This document shows positions 23,600 to 35,084 of a stretch of 64,000 nt of DNA, one piece after another (the stretch's first letter is position 1; each line of letters starts with the position of its first letter). The notes below the pieces were generated by a model. The model had not been told where the DNA came from and did not search any database. It was given only the letters and a program-made list of their open reading frames with translations. This DNA is from Lepturacanthus savala (lineage: Eukaryota > Chordata > Actinopteri > Scombriformes > Trichiuridae). The position numbers and the translations under genes are program-made. The stretch covers positions 11,867,356-11,931,355 of the forward strand of contig CM060470.1 of the NCBI GenBank assembly GCA_030544235.1, in the 5' to 3' direction.

Positions 23600-25390
23600 T
23601 TTAAGATCACAGTCCATATACTGGGGCAAGAGAAGACCGAATGTTTTAGGCGCACGCACTAAGATTAAACGCGACCTTTTTTTCATTTACAAAATTTGCA
23701 ACTTCCAGGAGGACATCCAATTTCGTCTCCAGAAAACAAAGATAGTGAGACGCCTCAAGATATCCAAAGAAATCTTCGTATTCCCAAACATATAACAGTG
23801 CTGCTGAAATTGCTAATTAAACCAGTCATTATGCATTCAGCTTGTTATCCAGCGACTCGTCTTTCCTCTGCTTCATCTCTCGATCGCGAGACGCGCTCGG
23901 GGTTTCTGATTGTTGACGCGCTTCTGTCATACCACGTTCACTTCAGACGCGTAAAATCTACCAAAACAAACGAGGACAAACACGCCGCCTCTCCGATAAG
24001 TCTAAGAAAAGGGGGGGGGGGGAAGCCCGATGGGTGTCCAGAGGCGTTCAGTCCGCTCGTTCTTTTTTTTGTCCCATTCAAGCATGCAGCAACTTCTACA
24101 GCTGCAAGTCCCCCAAAGGAGAATAACGGCGCCCGGTAACTCCCGTGTCTTTTGTGTGTATGCGCCTGGGTACCGTGGGTCCGGTGCGCGCGGTCCGTCG
24201 ATGGGCCAGATCCGTGCGTCCTGCAAGATGCTGCGATCACTGAGACCCTTTTCTCTCCCTTTGCATTCACGACAACAGGGGCTCCGCACACCCAAAGTTT
24301 TTATACACCAGTGGGAACCACGTGGGGATTTCCACCAACTGGACGCAAGGGATTAGTCGACTACTACGTCTTCGGAGCCACGACTCCACTATGGATGATG
24401 GAACAAGCTTTTATTATGACAACATGCCGCCCAGATGAGGTTGCACACTTTTTTTTTTCTCCCCTAAGGCGGCTTGTGAGCTCAGTGATTCACGCCTAAA
24501 GTTAACAACCTCCAGTCAGATCTGAAGAATCACACCTATCCCATGTATGGCATTATTATGTAGACTCATGTTGAACCCAACCTGGGCCTTTCACTGTGAT
24601 GCATTCAGGTTGTGGGTAGCTTTCAAATTATAAAGGGGATATGTACAATTAAGTGAATTTAAACGTTGTGAATGCAAATTCCTGTTTAAATTCTGCATCA
24701 ACTAATGAAGAGAATTTGGAACTTCAGTCAGTGTAATGGTGGAGATTATCAAACACACAGCGCCATCTATCAATAGGAGCAGGTTATTACACTCTGCAGT
24801 GGTGTAGATAGATAGATAGAATGTATTGTCTGTCACTGGTGACAGAAATTCCTCTTTGAAAGGGCTGGTCCAATGAAAAACAGACACACATTAAAAGCAC
24901 AAATGTTAAAAGCAACATTTAGGAAAAGTGAAGGTCAGGCTGTTAACAAGCTGTTAAAGTGCTCATTTTTGGTTATTCAGGACAGTTATTTCAGAGATGG
25001 TTAAATAGATAGAAAAATTTGAAAATCCAAATATCTAATAATCCATATCTATAATAGACATATAGATTCAGATAAAAGCTGATACTAAAAGTAGGGCTTA
25101 TACACTTTCATTTCAATTGGAATTCAATATACACTGTACACTGATGGTGGCCAGTAATATACTGTAAATTATTAACAGTGGAAGTGGATAATGCTGCAGT
25201 AAGAACTATATGAAGTGTTTATTAATAGGCAGTGTTTGCAAGCAGTTATGCCTTCTCCATTAAAGGCATGTTTTATATCATTCCAATTGCATTTTACTGT
25301 TTTGTTATTCATATTATCTGTTTATACAGCAACATCATCTTACGGGTGCCCATATGAGGAGTACTGGGTGTTAAAATAACACATTAATGA
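23600..25390. other. inhbb upstream region and promoter, no other gene seen
   Basis: This stretch lies immediately upstream of inhbb on the minus strand. The first kilobase (to about 24360) is CpG-richer than its surroundings and contains a G12 run (24011-24022), in keeping with a promoter, but no TATA box or start site can be assigned with confidence. From 24500 to 25390 it is AT-rich with a short GATA repeat near 24806-24820. Confidence 0.4.
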
Positions 25391-25394
25391 AGAC

Positions 25395-26335
25395 TTCTTA
25401 TTAATGGACAAACTGTCTGACCTGGGCCTCCCTGCTCAAACCTGTTCCTGGATCGAGGAACTTCTTACAAACTGCTCATAAGCTCGGCCATCCTCAGGCT
25501 CCAGGCTGCGTGCCGAGTCCAACGCTCTTTTCACTTTACAGCCAAAACTGTAAACCGAGCCGTCCCCACCAACACCACCATTAAATCTGCAGATGACACC
25601 GCTGTGGTCGGACTTATCTCAAGGGGGGGGGTGATTGAGGTCCAGAGACTGTTGGCACGGTGTTTCGCAAAACCATCTTTCACCGAACACCACAAAAGTC
25701 ATTGGAGATTTTCGGAAAAGCGCAGAACAAACCCTCTTGTGTTCATATACGGGGGACTGCGCGGAAAGGTTTCATAGCCTCGGGTTCCTCGGGAAACCAC
25801 ATTTCCGACAACCTCTGACAACACCGTGGCGTGGTCAAAAAGGCACGGCAGCGTCTGCACTTCCTGAGAGCGCTCGGGGAAAGCGGGAGTGAATTGAAAA
25901 CTACTTAATTCCGCTTCTCTCCGTAGACGGCGTCCTGTCATATCACATCACAGTCTGGTATGCCGGCTGTTCAGCCGCAGACCAGAAAGCTCTTCAAAGG
26001 GCCATAAATACAACCCCAAAAAAGACACTGGCTGCCCCCTCCCCTCCCCGGAGGTCAACACCAACATCTGCTACCTTTCCAAAGCCACAAACATCGTACA
26101 TGACTGTTCACGACCTGGTCATCACCTGTTTGACCTCTTGACCTCTGGCAGGTGCTCCAGGTCATTCAAAGCACAAACCACCAGACTCGTGAACAGTTTC
26201 CCCCGAGGCCATCTGCAGTCCAAACTCTGCCGAAAAGAAATGAACTCAACATGTGCGATATTTACGGAGGCGGAGTGCAATGTTTTGTTATTCTTGCGTA
26301 TTTCACACTGTGCAATAAACCTTTTTCGATTATTT
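25395..26335 (+). mobile_element. 5'-truncated non-LTR retrotransposon (LINE, CR1/L2/Rex-type)
   Basis: Plus-strand fragments of reverse transcriptase appear in order: 'KLSDLGLPAQTCSWIEELL' at about 25400-25470, a degraded active-site neighbourhood near 25580-25620, 'TTKVIGDFRKSAEQTLL' near 25690-25740, 'SVWYAGCSAAD(Q)KALQRAI' near 25950-26010, 'HHLFDLLTSGRCSRSFKAQT' near 26120-26175, and 'RLVNSFPRGHLQS' near 26190-26230. Frames change several times and the catalytic region is damaged. The copy is inactive and begins inside the RT domain, typical of 5' truncation. The clade is inferred from motif order, not a search. Confidence 0.8.
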
Positions 26336-26739
26336 CCGCATAAACCGCAAAAAGTAAAGTTCACTTTACAAAGTGAAAGCTGGAAATGAAATGACTCTGA
26401 GCTCACCTTCAGTTTTAAGAGTTCAAAGATATGAGATTTCCATTCTGAGGCCATGGATCTGAAAACAAGAGGTATTCTCTCGAGTGCTGACTCGCTGCTA
26501 GAAGCATTGTTACACTTTCATTGGGCCTACCACAAGCCCATGTGGTGCCATGTTATTTATCCCCTGAGCCAATAGCTGAGCCTCATTCCAGCAGTTATAG
26601 GTCGAACAGAAGGACAACAAACTGTTGAAAACAAACCATCTCCAGGCCCGTTGCCCCGGATACTCCATCACGCACAGTGCATTCCCTTGATGCCGGTGAC
26701 TTAACTGTTTCTCAGTTTAATGGTCTCATATTTTACACG

Positions 26740-26935
26740 TTTGGTTTTATTTGAAGTTTTGTTCCCTAACAAGATACATCTGTGGTTTTACGTACCAAAA
26801 ATCATTTCAATAAAGTTGTACTTCTTTCTCAAGCTTCTCTCTGGAGCTCTAGAAGGAACAGGGTGTTTTGTGTTTGTCTCGTTAATATCATTGAGCCTCT
26901 CCTCTGATTGGCTGAGATGAATGGGTGTGAACAGG
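26740..26935 (+). repeat. dispersed repeat fragment, related to 31340-31420
   Basis: The words 'caataaagttgtacttcttt' and 'ctcaagcttctctct' parallel 'caatatagttttatatctcc' and 'ctcaagcttctctca' near 31375-31405. Two copies of the same unnamed element therefore flank the 3' half of the kelch gene. No ORF. Confidence 0.45.
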
Positions 26936-27656
26936 GAGGTGACTGTACATTTATGACATCACAACTTCATGGTGATACTTTTAAATCCAGTTTGAAAACA
27001 CTTTTTTTCTGTTTCCTATGACCTCTTCTAATTTTCCCTGGCTGACCCAAATCACTGACAAGTAGCTCATAACCGCTACTACCTGTGTCTGTGTGTATGT
27101 ATTTTTACATGTAATATTGTGTTTTTTTCTGTTGTTTTATTGACTTGCAAGACAGCAACTCTGGATGATGTACACCTGAAGTTGAAGTTGAGCTTTGGCG
27201 CCATCGTGTGTCATGTAGACTATATTATCATCTCTATATTTTCAGTTTTTAACTGTACAGTATATGTGAAAGCAATAGTACAGTGTGTCATAACCAGATG
27301 CAGTAGCTTGTTAGGCTGAAAAAGAACACTGCCAAACTATCACAGTTTCAAATATGTAGTGATAGGGTTAGGGTTTGTATTGCTGATACTGATTTTTCCT
27401 TTTTTAGGTTCGAGTGTATGCAAGTCAGTGCATGTAAACCCATGGTTTGAATTTTCTTTATTGCAATACTGCTTTATTTTTTGTTACTACTGATTTTTCC
27501 ATTCAACTGAGATGTTTTAGCCACAATAAGGCCTTCAATTGCTTTGTTTTGTCTTGTGGATGTAGAGTGGCTGCAAGATGGATTTTCCCTATTTGATGGC
27601 AAGATTCATGGGTGGTTATAGCATATTTGCACACATTTCTTTGGAAAACAACACTT

Positions 27657-27735
27657 TAAACTCATAGAAATCCATAATTCCTGTGAGGATTCTTTGTCTA
27701 CAAAACCTCCACACATCAGCACAAAGCACCCCTAC
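27657..27735 (-). pseudogene. decayed duplicate of kelch-gene exon 5
   Basis: On the minus strand this 75-80 bp block can be read as 'FVLMCGGFVDKESSQELWIS'. This closely parallels 'FMLMYGGFVDIKGSSQEFWS' encoded by the functional exon at 30730-30610. The nucleotide match includes 'tctacaaaac' and 'aattcctg(c/t)gaggat' on the plus strand. The donor has changed from gtgagt to a non-GT sequence, and the rest of the exon is not recognisable. It sits downstream of the last exon and its poly(A) signal, so it is a pseudo-exon left by a partial or tandem duplication. Confidence 0.65.
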
Positions 27736-27786
27736 CTACATAACTGGTAATAATGATTTCATAACTGCTCTTACATTTTCTGTGAA

Positions 27787-27792
27787 TTTATT
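27787..27792 (-). terminator. candidate polyadenylation signal of the kelch gene
   Basis: AATAAA on the minus strand about 110 bp after the stop codon at 27903-27901. It is the first such signal after the stop. Confidence 0.55.
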
Positions 27793-27900
27793 TGAGTAAT
27801 AGAAAAAGTAAATGTGTGATATGTATAAATACACATCAAAATTCCAAATAACAAAAGGTTATTATAGTATTAGTAAAAAAATATTGTAAAAATATCTATG

Positions 27901-28522
27901 TTAAGAGTCAGTCATGGTCATTTGCCATATAGAGATAGGACTGTGTCTGGTGTATGGTCTTCCCCCCAGCACTAGCAGCAGATCGGGCAGATGTTGGAAT
28001 ATATCTCCGCCCTCTTCGTCCAGCAGGTCCTCCTCTGTGCAGCTCCACTGTGTCCTGAAAGCTCTGTTCTCAAATGTCAAACAGCTTCCGATGCGCTGCG
28101 CGTCTTTCCCTATCAAGCTTTCTTTGCTGTTCTCAAGTTTTGAAACGAGTGCTTTGCTACCGTAGCACTTCTCCGGTGTGAATGTCTCCAGCTCTATAGC
28201 GCCCTCTGACCCCAGGAAAGTGAGCGGTGAAGGCACACACTTGTTCTTGAAGGGCCTGTGTTTCCCCTCCTGCAGGCTGGGTTGGAGTTCTGAGCCGGTG
28301 CTGCCGGACTTGTAGCTGGGACCCAGCCCGGCACAGCAGTGGTGGATCCTGTCCGGAGGGTCGGAGCCCGTGACGGTGGCTAGCTGCGTCCAGCTCTGAG
28401 AGGTGAAGCTGTACCTCCACAGGCAGTTGTTGGGAAAGTTCTGGCTCTCGCCGCCCCCAAAAAGAAGCATGCAGTCCTTGTAGGCCACAGCTGAGTGTCC
28501 CATCAGTCTAGACGGCCCCGAC
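27901..28522 (-). CDS. kelch gene exon 7 (last coding exon)
   Basis: Acceptor ttttctacag, then the split Arg codon, 'SGPSRLMGHSAVAYKDCMLLFGGG' (fifth blade), the long variable linker and the final 'LLLVLGGRPYTRHSPISIWQM' blade; TAA stop at 27903-27901. Confidence 0.9.
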
Positions 28523-31500
28523 CTGTAGAAAACATCCGGAGGTGGCGTTAGCAGGAAGGAATCGCGTCTATTGTGTACAATGGCCCAATGTTTTCATATG
28601 TTACCTCCTGTTGTGACACTGATAGGGTGGGAATCTGCACATCTAAGAGACGCTGGCAATGAAAACTGTAGTTGAAAAGTGAATCGAAAAATCAGGCTGA
28701 TTCTGCCGATTCTACCCGAACATACTGATTCCTTTTCACCTCAACCTCTGATGAAACCATCTGATGAAATAATGATCATCAGTTGTAGAAATCCAACACG
28801 ATACAATGACCTGAGATTGATTGGTCAGGCGTCTCAAGGGAGTACATGTACAATTTTAGTTTGGATCCTAAACCCTAAACAAGATCCCTGGAGTGGGCAA
28901 GGTATCCTTTCCTAAAATAAATGATAGTAAACTGTCACGTTATGTAAGGGAACGTTATTTAAGTTTAACACTCAGCACTATGACTCAGCGCTGGCTCCAC
29001 ACAGCCCCCTACACTACACTCCCTCTCTATACTCATGACTGCACCCCCACCCACCCAAGCAATGCTGTCATTCATTATGTGGACTATACAACCGTAGTGG
29101 GATTTACCTCAGGAGGAGATGAGACTGCATAAAGGGAGACGGTCTATTGGCTGAACTATTAACACCACTGTGCTTCTGAAAAAGGCCAAACAAAGACTGT
29201 ATATCCTGAGGATCTGCAGGAAGCATAAACTGTCAGTGTCTTTTTTATTCTTTTTTTAGTCAGTGCTGAGTTACAGTACCACGCTGTGGTTCGCCCGCGG
29301 TGGAAAAGGAAATGCTCCAGGGGGTTGTCAACACTGCAGAGAAACTACATGGCTGTCCTCTGTCCTCTCTTGAGGACCATGCTCATTGCCTCAGGAGAGT
29401 CAGAGTATCCACAGTGAGGATCCTGGTCATCACCTTTGAACTGTTGCCTTCAGGGAGATTCTTAGGGCCATCGAGGCCAGAACAAATAGACTGAAAAACA
29501 GTCTCTATCCCAGAACTTCTATTACACTAGTGTAAGTCAAATGTGATAATGCACCGTGTGATACACTGTAGTGCAATTCAATTTTTAAATAAATCTAAAA
29601 TTGCTTTTTACTTGCTATTTGTTAGTTGTGTGTCTTATTCATTTTTAAAGTGCATTGACCATGAGAGCTTCTACCTTAATTTTGTTGTATTTCCCTGTAC
29701 AATGACAAATAAAGGTGATTCTGATTCTGACAAATGAGTACAGTTAGGGATGACCAAATGAAGTCGGGGTGAATGAAATTGGACGCGGAATGAAAGCCTT
29801 ACTCACCTGGTTTTGAGTGAAGTCCACGTGTGGCTGGTGCTATTCCACTTCCAGAAGTCTTTCTGCTCCCTCAAGCCTTTCAAGCCCCCAAACAGGTACA
29901 TGCAGCTCTGGTGAGCCATTGCAGAGTGGCTGTGTCTGGGGCCTGGGCCTAACGGGTTCGGCTGAGAACCGTTCAGCAGGGACCAAGCCATGGTACCTGT
30001 CATGCATAGACACAATACACATGGAATCTATAATAAATGCACTGTAGCTTTTGTTATATGCTCATTTTGCCAATATTTACAGGCAAAACAACACACACAA
30101 TATGCCTCAACCATCACTCAACCTTTGTTATCCTCAGAAGTTCTGTTTCACTCTGAATAGTAATAGTTTAATACCTGACTTGGATGCATTTTCACATTTA
30201 ACTCAATTATTTTAAAAATCCCCAGGCAAAGTAACAATAAGAATGCTCAAATTACCTGCGCACATTTCTTTGTTCATCTCCTTCATTTAATTAGATTTTT
30301 TCTGACCGAGCGTAGCTGTTCTGAACTCAAAACCCGTCAAAGCTAGGCGCTCATGATGTTACTTTCTGTTTGTTCTCTCATGCATGATGTGGGTGTCACT
30401 GTTGGAAAGTCCAAAAGGTTTTTTGGATGTAGCACCCCACCCCTGCTTATGACGTTGGAAAGGCCATCACTTTGTCAAAATACGACTCCACCCTCTGCTC
30501 TGATGTGGTAGAGAACCCCCCCCCCCCACAATTCATGAGAAGAACATGCGTGAGAATAGCAGCACACATTTTATTTACCGTGTGGGATTAACAGCAATCT
30601 TGAACTCACCAAAATCCAAGCTCCAGAATTCCTGCGAGGATCCTTTAATGTCTACAAAACCCCCGTACATCAGCATGAAAGAGCCGATCACCACAGCGCT
30701 GTGTCCTTTTCGGTTGGTCGGCATTTGGGTCTACATCCGTGAACACACAAAAGACACCTTTCATATTAATTCACCGTCTTTGCTGTTTATTGTCTCTTCA
30801 TATCTCTTGTTTAGCTTCCAGATGTGATATCAGTCTTTATTTTATTGGATCTGCGGCTGTGCAAAGGAAACACCTGGACAGATCCTGCTGTGTTCGACAT
30901 GGAGCTGGGAAGTTTCTGGTGTCGGAAGAGAAGAATTTCTCTTTGTGCCTATCAATGTTGGATATAAGGTTGTAATACCTTATTACAACCTGATATCCAG
31001 GTATTAATCAGAATACTCGGGACATCTGAGACCATTATATCACCTGTACTGTTACATTAAATCATTCTGATATAAAAGGCACTCTGTACCTGAGGGGAGC
31101 TCGTCTTTCCCTTGCAGTGAACCCATTTCTTCTTTGCTGAAATACAAACAACAAAGTTCCTGAGAAACACAAGAACCAACAAGTTGTGGTATTTTTAGGG
31201 CAGGAAACATGTCCTGTTACCATGTCCCGGCTGTGTTCCATTTCAAATGTCAAACTTGCATTAGTAAGTTTTGTAAATAGTTACACAAGCCCCTAGGGTA
31301 GATGTTGAAAATCACAGAAATACACTCACTAATGCTCATGCTTGTGGTTTTAAGCACCAACAATGATCTCAATATAGTTTTATATCTCCTCTCTCAAGCT
31401 TCTCTCATGGGACATGGGAAGTATTTCTAGAACACCTAGACCTTCTTATGCTCAAAACAATATTGAAATCTCACTTTCTGTGTTATGGGACCTTTTAATT

Positions 31501-32786
31501 GTAATTTTTGCAACACAGTGGAGACCTTATTTATTGATAAGGTGCTTCAATATTGATCTATCTTACTAAGATGTGCTATGATGCCAGCCAGAATGCTAAT
31601 ATGCATGGCAACCATGGCTACTGTAATTGGTTACTTTAATTGTTGATTGGACACTTGCCTCAGTTATTTATGACTTTACTTCCAAACTAGTTATGCCCCA
31701 ACTAATCTTTTTTATGTAGCTGATTTATTTGCAAAGTAGAAAACTAGTAATTACTAAGCTTCTAGTATGGACTTTACACCCGTACTTAGGAGAAAACTTA
31801 ATAATTGGTGCAATGCAGCACCTGATATTTTAGCAAACATATAGTAGAACTGTTCCTTTACAAAGCTCTTTTATGTGAGGGATATTTAGAATGAATTAAA
31901 CTTTCTTTTGTTGTTGTTACTTTATGTTGAATAGTTGACATTAAACTATAAATTTGGGACTTTATAGTCCAACATATGGTTATTTCAGAAAAAATGTTAA
32001 GTGCACATCTGCGAACAAATAATCGTCATGAATATTTTCAGAGAAACTCACCAATATCAAATACCCAGAGGGGACATCTCCACGTGGTGTATGCAGAATC
32101 CAGCAAGCCTCCAAACACGTACAGAAAACCCTGAGGAGGTTAGAACTTTTTCTTAACACACTGGCAACGACAAGCAGTGTGATATTAGCAGAGATGGAAG
32201 CAACATGAGAGAATGCGTGTGTTTTTATTCCATTTAAAATTAGAATTAAGAAAAAAAAAAGTTGTGTGAAGGAATAAAAAGTGATCTTGGTGGGTTTGTA
32301 CCTCATGAGCCACCATAGAATGCTCCTCTATTTCTTCAGGTGCAGCATCACCAGTGCAGCTCAACTCCGTCCACTCGTTACACACTAAAATATAGACCAT
32401 AATTAGCTATGCTAATGCTGACAAGTGGTGACAAATGTTGATTTTTTTTTTTGTTTTTATTATTTTTTTTAAAGCTTTTTAAATTAAACTATCTGGTACC
32501 AAGTTTTTAGGGTTACACCACATCACATTTTTGTCACTGACCCTAATATGTCATTCACATTTGCCACGAATGAACTTATTTAAGTTTAACGTTAATGTTG
32601 AACTGCACAGGACTTACCCACGCTGTACCTCCAGAAGTCCCTCAGAGCGCTGCTCTCTCTTCCTCCCAGGACATAGACATTTCCATCGTAGCTGCAGCAG
32701 GCGTGCTTGTAGCGGTCACATGGGGACTGGCTGCTCTGGGGGAGCTGGGTCCAAAGACAGGGACTAGTCTGACTCATCGCTGGCAT
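27901..32786 (-). CDS. kelch-repeat (beta-propeller) protein, seven coding exons, 436 aa
   Basis: Coding exons 32786-32618, 32384-32302, 32130-32052, 31136-31090, 30730-30610, 29996-29807 and 28522-27901 all have GT-AG boundaries with matching phases and sum to 1311 nt. The product has six kelch-type blades marked by VLGG, VFGG, MYGG, LFGG, LFGGG and VLGG, each followed by a distal Trp (FWRY, W-V, FWSLD, FWKW, LWRYS, IW). There is no BTB, F-box, signal peptide or membrane segment, so it resembles small KLHDC/RABEPK-type propellers that act as adaptors or substrate receptors. The blade 5-6 linker (about 120 residues) is long and Ser/Glu-rich. The orthologue cannot be named from memory, so no symbol is given. 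A stop codon precedes the ATG in frame, supporting the start; ATG at 32777 is an alternative. Confidence 0.88.
28930..29735 (+). mobile_element. LINE 3' fragment in kelch-gene intron
   Basis: Plus-strand remnants of the same broad LINE type as 25395-26335: 'LYTHDCTPTHPSNAVIHYVDY' then 'TTVVGFTSGGDE' (the reverse-transcriptase FADD box is altered to YVDY), 'AVRP', and C-terminal 'LRRVRVSTVRILVITFELLP'-type sequence. It ends in aataaaggtgattctgattc, a typical 3' tail of these elements. Several stops; inactive. It inserted antisense to the gene, in the intron between exons 6 and 7. Confidence 0.75.
29807..29996 (-). CDS. kelch gene exon 6
   Basis: Encodes 'TMAWSLLNGSQPN..RHSHSAMAHQSCMYLFGG..DFWKWNSTSHTWTSLKT'; acceptor catgacag, donor ccag|gtgagt on the minus strand; 190 nt. 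Confidence 0.92.
30610..30730 (-). CDS. kelch gene exon 5
   Basis: Encodes 'TQMPTNRKGHSAVVIGSFML' followed by MYGGFVDIKGSSQEFWSLDF. Acceptor ggatgtag has a weak pyrimidine tract; donor tttg|gtgagt. 121 nt. This is the exon whose decayed copy lies at 27657-27735. Confidence 0.92.
30960..30998. repeat. 39-bp imperfect palindrome (hairpin)
   Basis: ggatat-aggttgtaata / tattacaacct-gatatcc arms around a short centre, with two mismatches. Located in the kelch-gene intron between exons 4 and 5. Confidence 0.8.
31090..31136 (-). CDS. kelch gene exon 4 (47-nt microexon)
   Basis: Encodes 'KKKWVHCKGKTSSPQ' between acceptor gtatttcag and donor cag|gtacag. Its length and phases fit exons 3 and 5 exactly. 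Confidence 0.9.
32052..32130 (-). CDS. kelch gene exon 3
   Basis: Encodes 'GFLYVFGGLLDSAYTTWRCP' then LWVFDI; acceptor acctcctcag, donor attg|gtgagt; 79 nt. A longer ORF in another frame here is a shadow. Confidence 0.92.
32302..32384 (-). CDS. kelch gene exon 2
   Basis: Encodes 'CNEWTELSCTGDAAPEEIEE' then HSMVAHE; acceptor atattttag, donor gag|gtacaa; 83 nt. Confidence 0.92.
32618..32786 (-). CDS. kelch gene first coding exon
   Basis: Starts MPAMSQTSPCLWTQLPQ; contains 'CDRYKHACCSYDGNVYVLGG', the first kelch blade; donor gtgg|gtaagt. An acceptor ctctttcag| just upstream (32812-32811) implies that the 5' UTR continues in a separate exon, probably at the CpG-rich region near 36.9 kb. Confidence 0.88.
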
Positions 32787-33652
32787 CCCCTGATTTTACT
32801 GGACCATTTTCTGAAAGAGCAAACGCCAATGTTATTATAAAATGTGTCAAATATACTAAGTGCCCGCGGCCCTTATGCTAAGTGTACTTTCTGTTTATCT
32901 AGGCATATCGAAGTGAAAACTAACTTCATGAATAGTCAGTAGATCTTGGCTTTTTTACAGTTAGTGTAGCAGTAAGTGACTCTACAGGAGACACTGTCCA
33001 TTTCTTCAGGTGATTATTTACTAAATTGATCAGATATGATGCATCAGGACACGCCTGTTTCAGCTGGATTGTTTAATCTATCACATTGCATGTTTATTTC
33101 AAGAAATAACATTTTAAAAGATGTAAAGCAAAGGTAAAAGGCACTGTCAATAAAATCCCAATGGCGACAACATCCAACTCTGGCCCAAGTCCACATAAAA
33201 ACCTTGCATCAGCACTTTATGAACAACAAATATAGTGAGAAAGTGACCGTCATGAGTACAGTGCAATATAGAAATAACAGATAAAACTACCCGTGATCCT
33301 GCCACACCTGATGATACTTGATATCCTCTGCATCTCTCCATGTGGCGGAGACATTGTCAAGACAGTGCTAGTTGTTATGGTGGTAGGGAGCTCTGCTTCT
33401 ATGGTGATGAGCTGCGACTTTTTCTCACAGAGCACCTGACTGCTGCTATAGGCCCTGATCTCAGGAGGGAAACACACTGCTATGAATAGACCGTTAAAGT
33501 GCAGCTGTGGGGAGAAACTCGCGTCACTGATTGTGCTTGTAAAGTTGGCAATACATCTGGTCAGATGCATAGTTATTCATTTGAAGTTTGTTCAGTATCA
33601 GAACTATTTAACAGCACTTTTGGCCGCCCTTTAGAACCTGGAACGGTACATA

Positions 33653-34072
33653 CAGCTCTGGAAGAGACCAATGCAAAAATTTTACAGTTTTTCAGTTTTT
33701 TCTACTTAGAGGTATGTGTTGTAAAACATTACAATGTTTTCAGACCTCAAACAATGCAAAGAAACAAGATGAAATTCATTTTAAAACAACATAACACTAA
33801 TGTTTAGACTTAAGAAGAGATCAGAAATCAATATTTGGTGCAATAACCCTTATTTATATATCCATATTCACAGCTTTCAAGCATCTTGGCATGCTCTCCA
33901 CAAACCTTTAGCATTGTTCTTGGGTGACTTTATTCCACTCCTGGTGCCTCTTTAAACAGAATGAAGTGTGCATGTGTTGGAATTCAACAGACGCTGGAAT
34001 GGAATGGCTGGAATACATGTAGAGATGCTGATTTCATAAAAAAAAAAAATCTCTTATTCTTTTCCAGGGCTG
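33653..34072 (+). mobile_element. Tc1/mariner-type non-autonomous element, copy A
   Basis: Flanked by TA dinucleotides (33651-33652 and 34073-34074). Terminal inverted sequences are cagctctgga(agaga) and ttccagggctg. The interior contains 'tggcatgctctccacaa' and 'gggtgactttattccactcc', shared with copies at 37020-37474 and 60300-60798 and with a fragment inside each unit of the 2-kb array. TA duplication points to Tc1/mariner. There is no transposase ORF. Confidence 0.8.
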
Positions 34073-35084
34073 TAAATACCACATGAATACACAATAAGCT
34101 CTACAGGCAGTTAATAAATATGATCTGATGTTTCACTTGACCTTAGAAAGGGGAAAACTGATGACATGTGTTTGGTAACCAACACAGTAACTTTCCATGC
34201 TGCTAAACAAACTATATGACCAAGGGGATACAATGGGCTTTTCCAGCCATTCGTTCTCTTCTTTCTGCACCTTAACTATATTGTGGTCTCTAGTACTACA
34301 TCTTATCAGTCTGTCGCATGGGCAAACAGCTCTGAGGTCCTGACCTTGTAGTTACACACCTAACTCTCCTTCTCCAAGTGTCTGTAGGTGTATGAGGAGG
34401 GATTTGTCTTGTTTGTTATTAGAGATACAAAAACTAATACTTTACCAATGGTCAACATTTGAGGCCATAGTTTGTGATGGCGGCGTGGTGTTTAAATACC
34501 AATACAGTACTTTTAATACATAAAGTACTTCTTTAAGTAAATGATCAAGTGTTCCGTTCAATCCGTTCAATTTCCAAAAATTTCGCAAATTTCATTTGTC
34601 AAAACACCAATAGTAAATATTACTGCAATATCAGTATCAAGATAAATGGTGAAAAATATAGTGATATTTGATATCGGTCATCCAGCCCTACTAACCTTCG
34701 CGAGGCAGCTGAATTTATGAAATCTCGCCAGGCTTCATGTCATCCGTTTGTGTCCGAACCCACGCTGGTTTTGACAAATCAGCATCACGCGTGATCTTGA
34801 GATCATGAGATGTGTCATAGACTTATTTCATCCAATCACCTGTCAGGAAGCTACTGAAAGTTTGCCTGCCTTTTCTAAGGAGGACTTAGAAACGGGCGGC
34901 GTGTAACAAATTATACTGGCAGTAATAGGTACAAAGGCAAAGTACAAATCTGTGGTCATTGAATGAGGCTGCTGCTGCTGTCACTGCTTTAAACATGTTC
35001 TCAGTGGACCTCATTGTATCATTATGTTACCATGATAAGATAAGTTCTACTTAACTATGTGTCAGAGACACAGAAGCACATAAT

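Noticed and set aside
23938..24356. Overlapping ORFs of about 100 codons upstream of inhbb
   Set aside because: They result from a CpG-rich, stop-poor promoter-like region; both strands are open and no family motif is visible.
27363..27377. Telomere-like gttagggtt near 27365
   Set aside because: Only about one and a half hexamers; expected by chance in this length of DNA.
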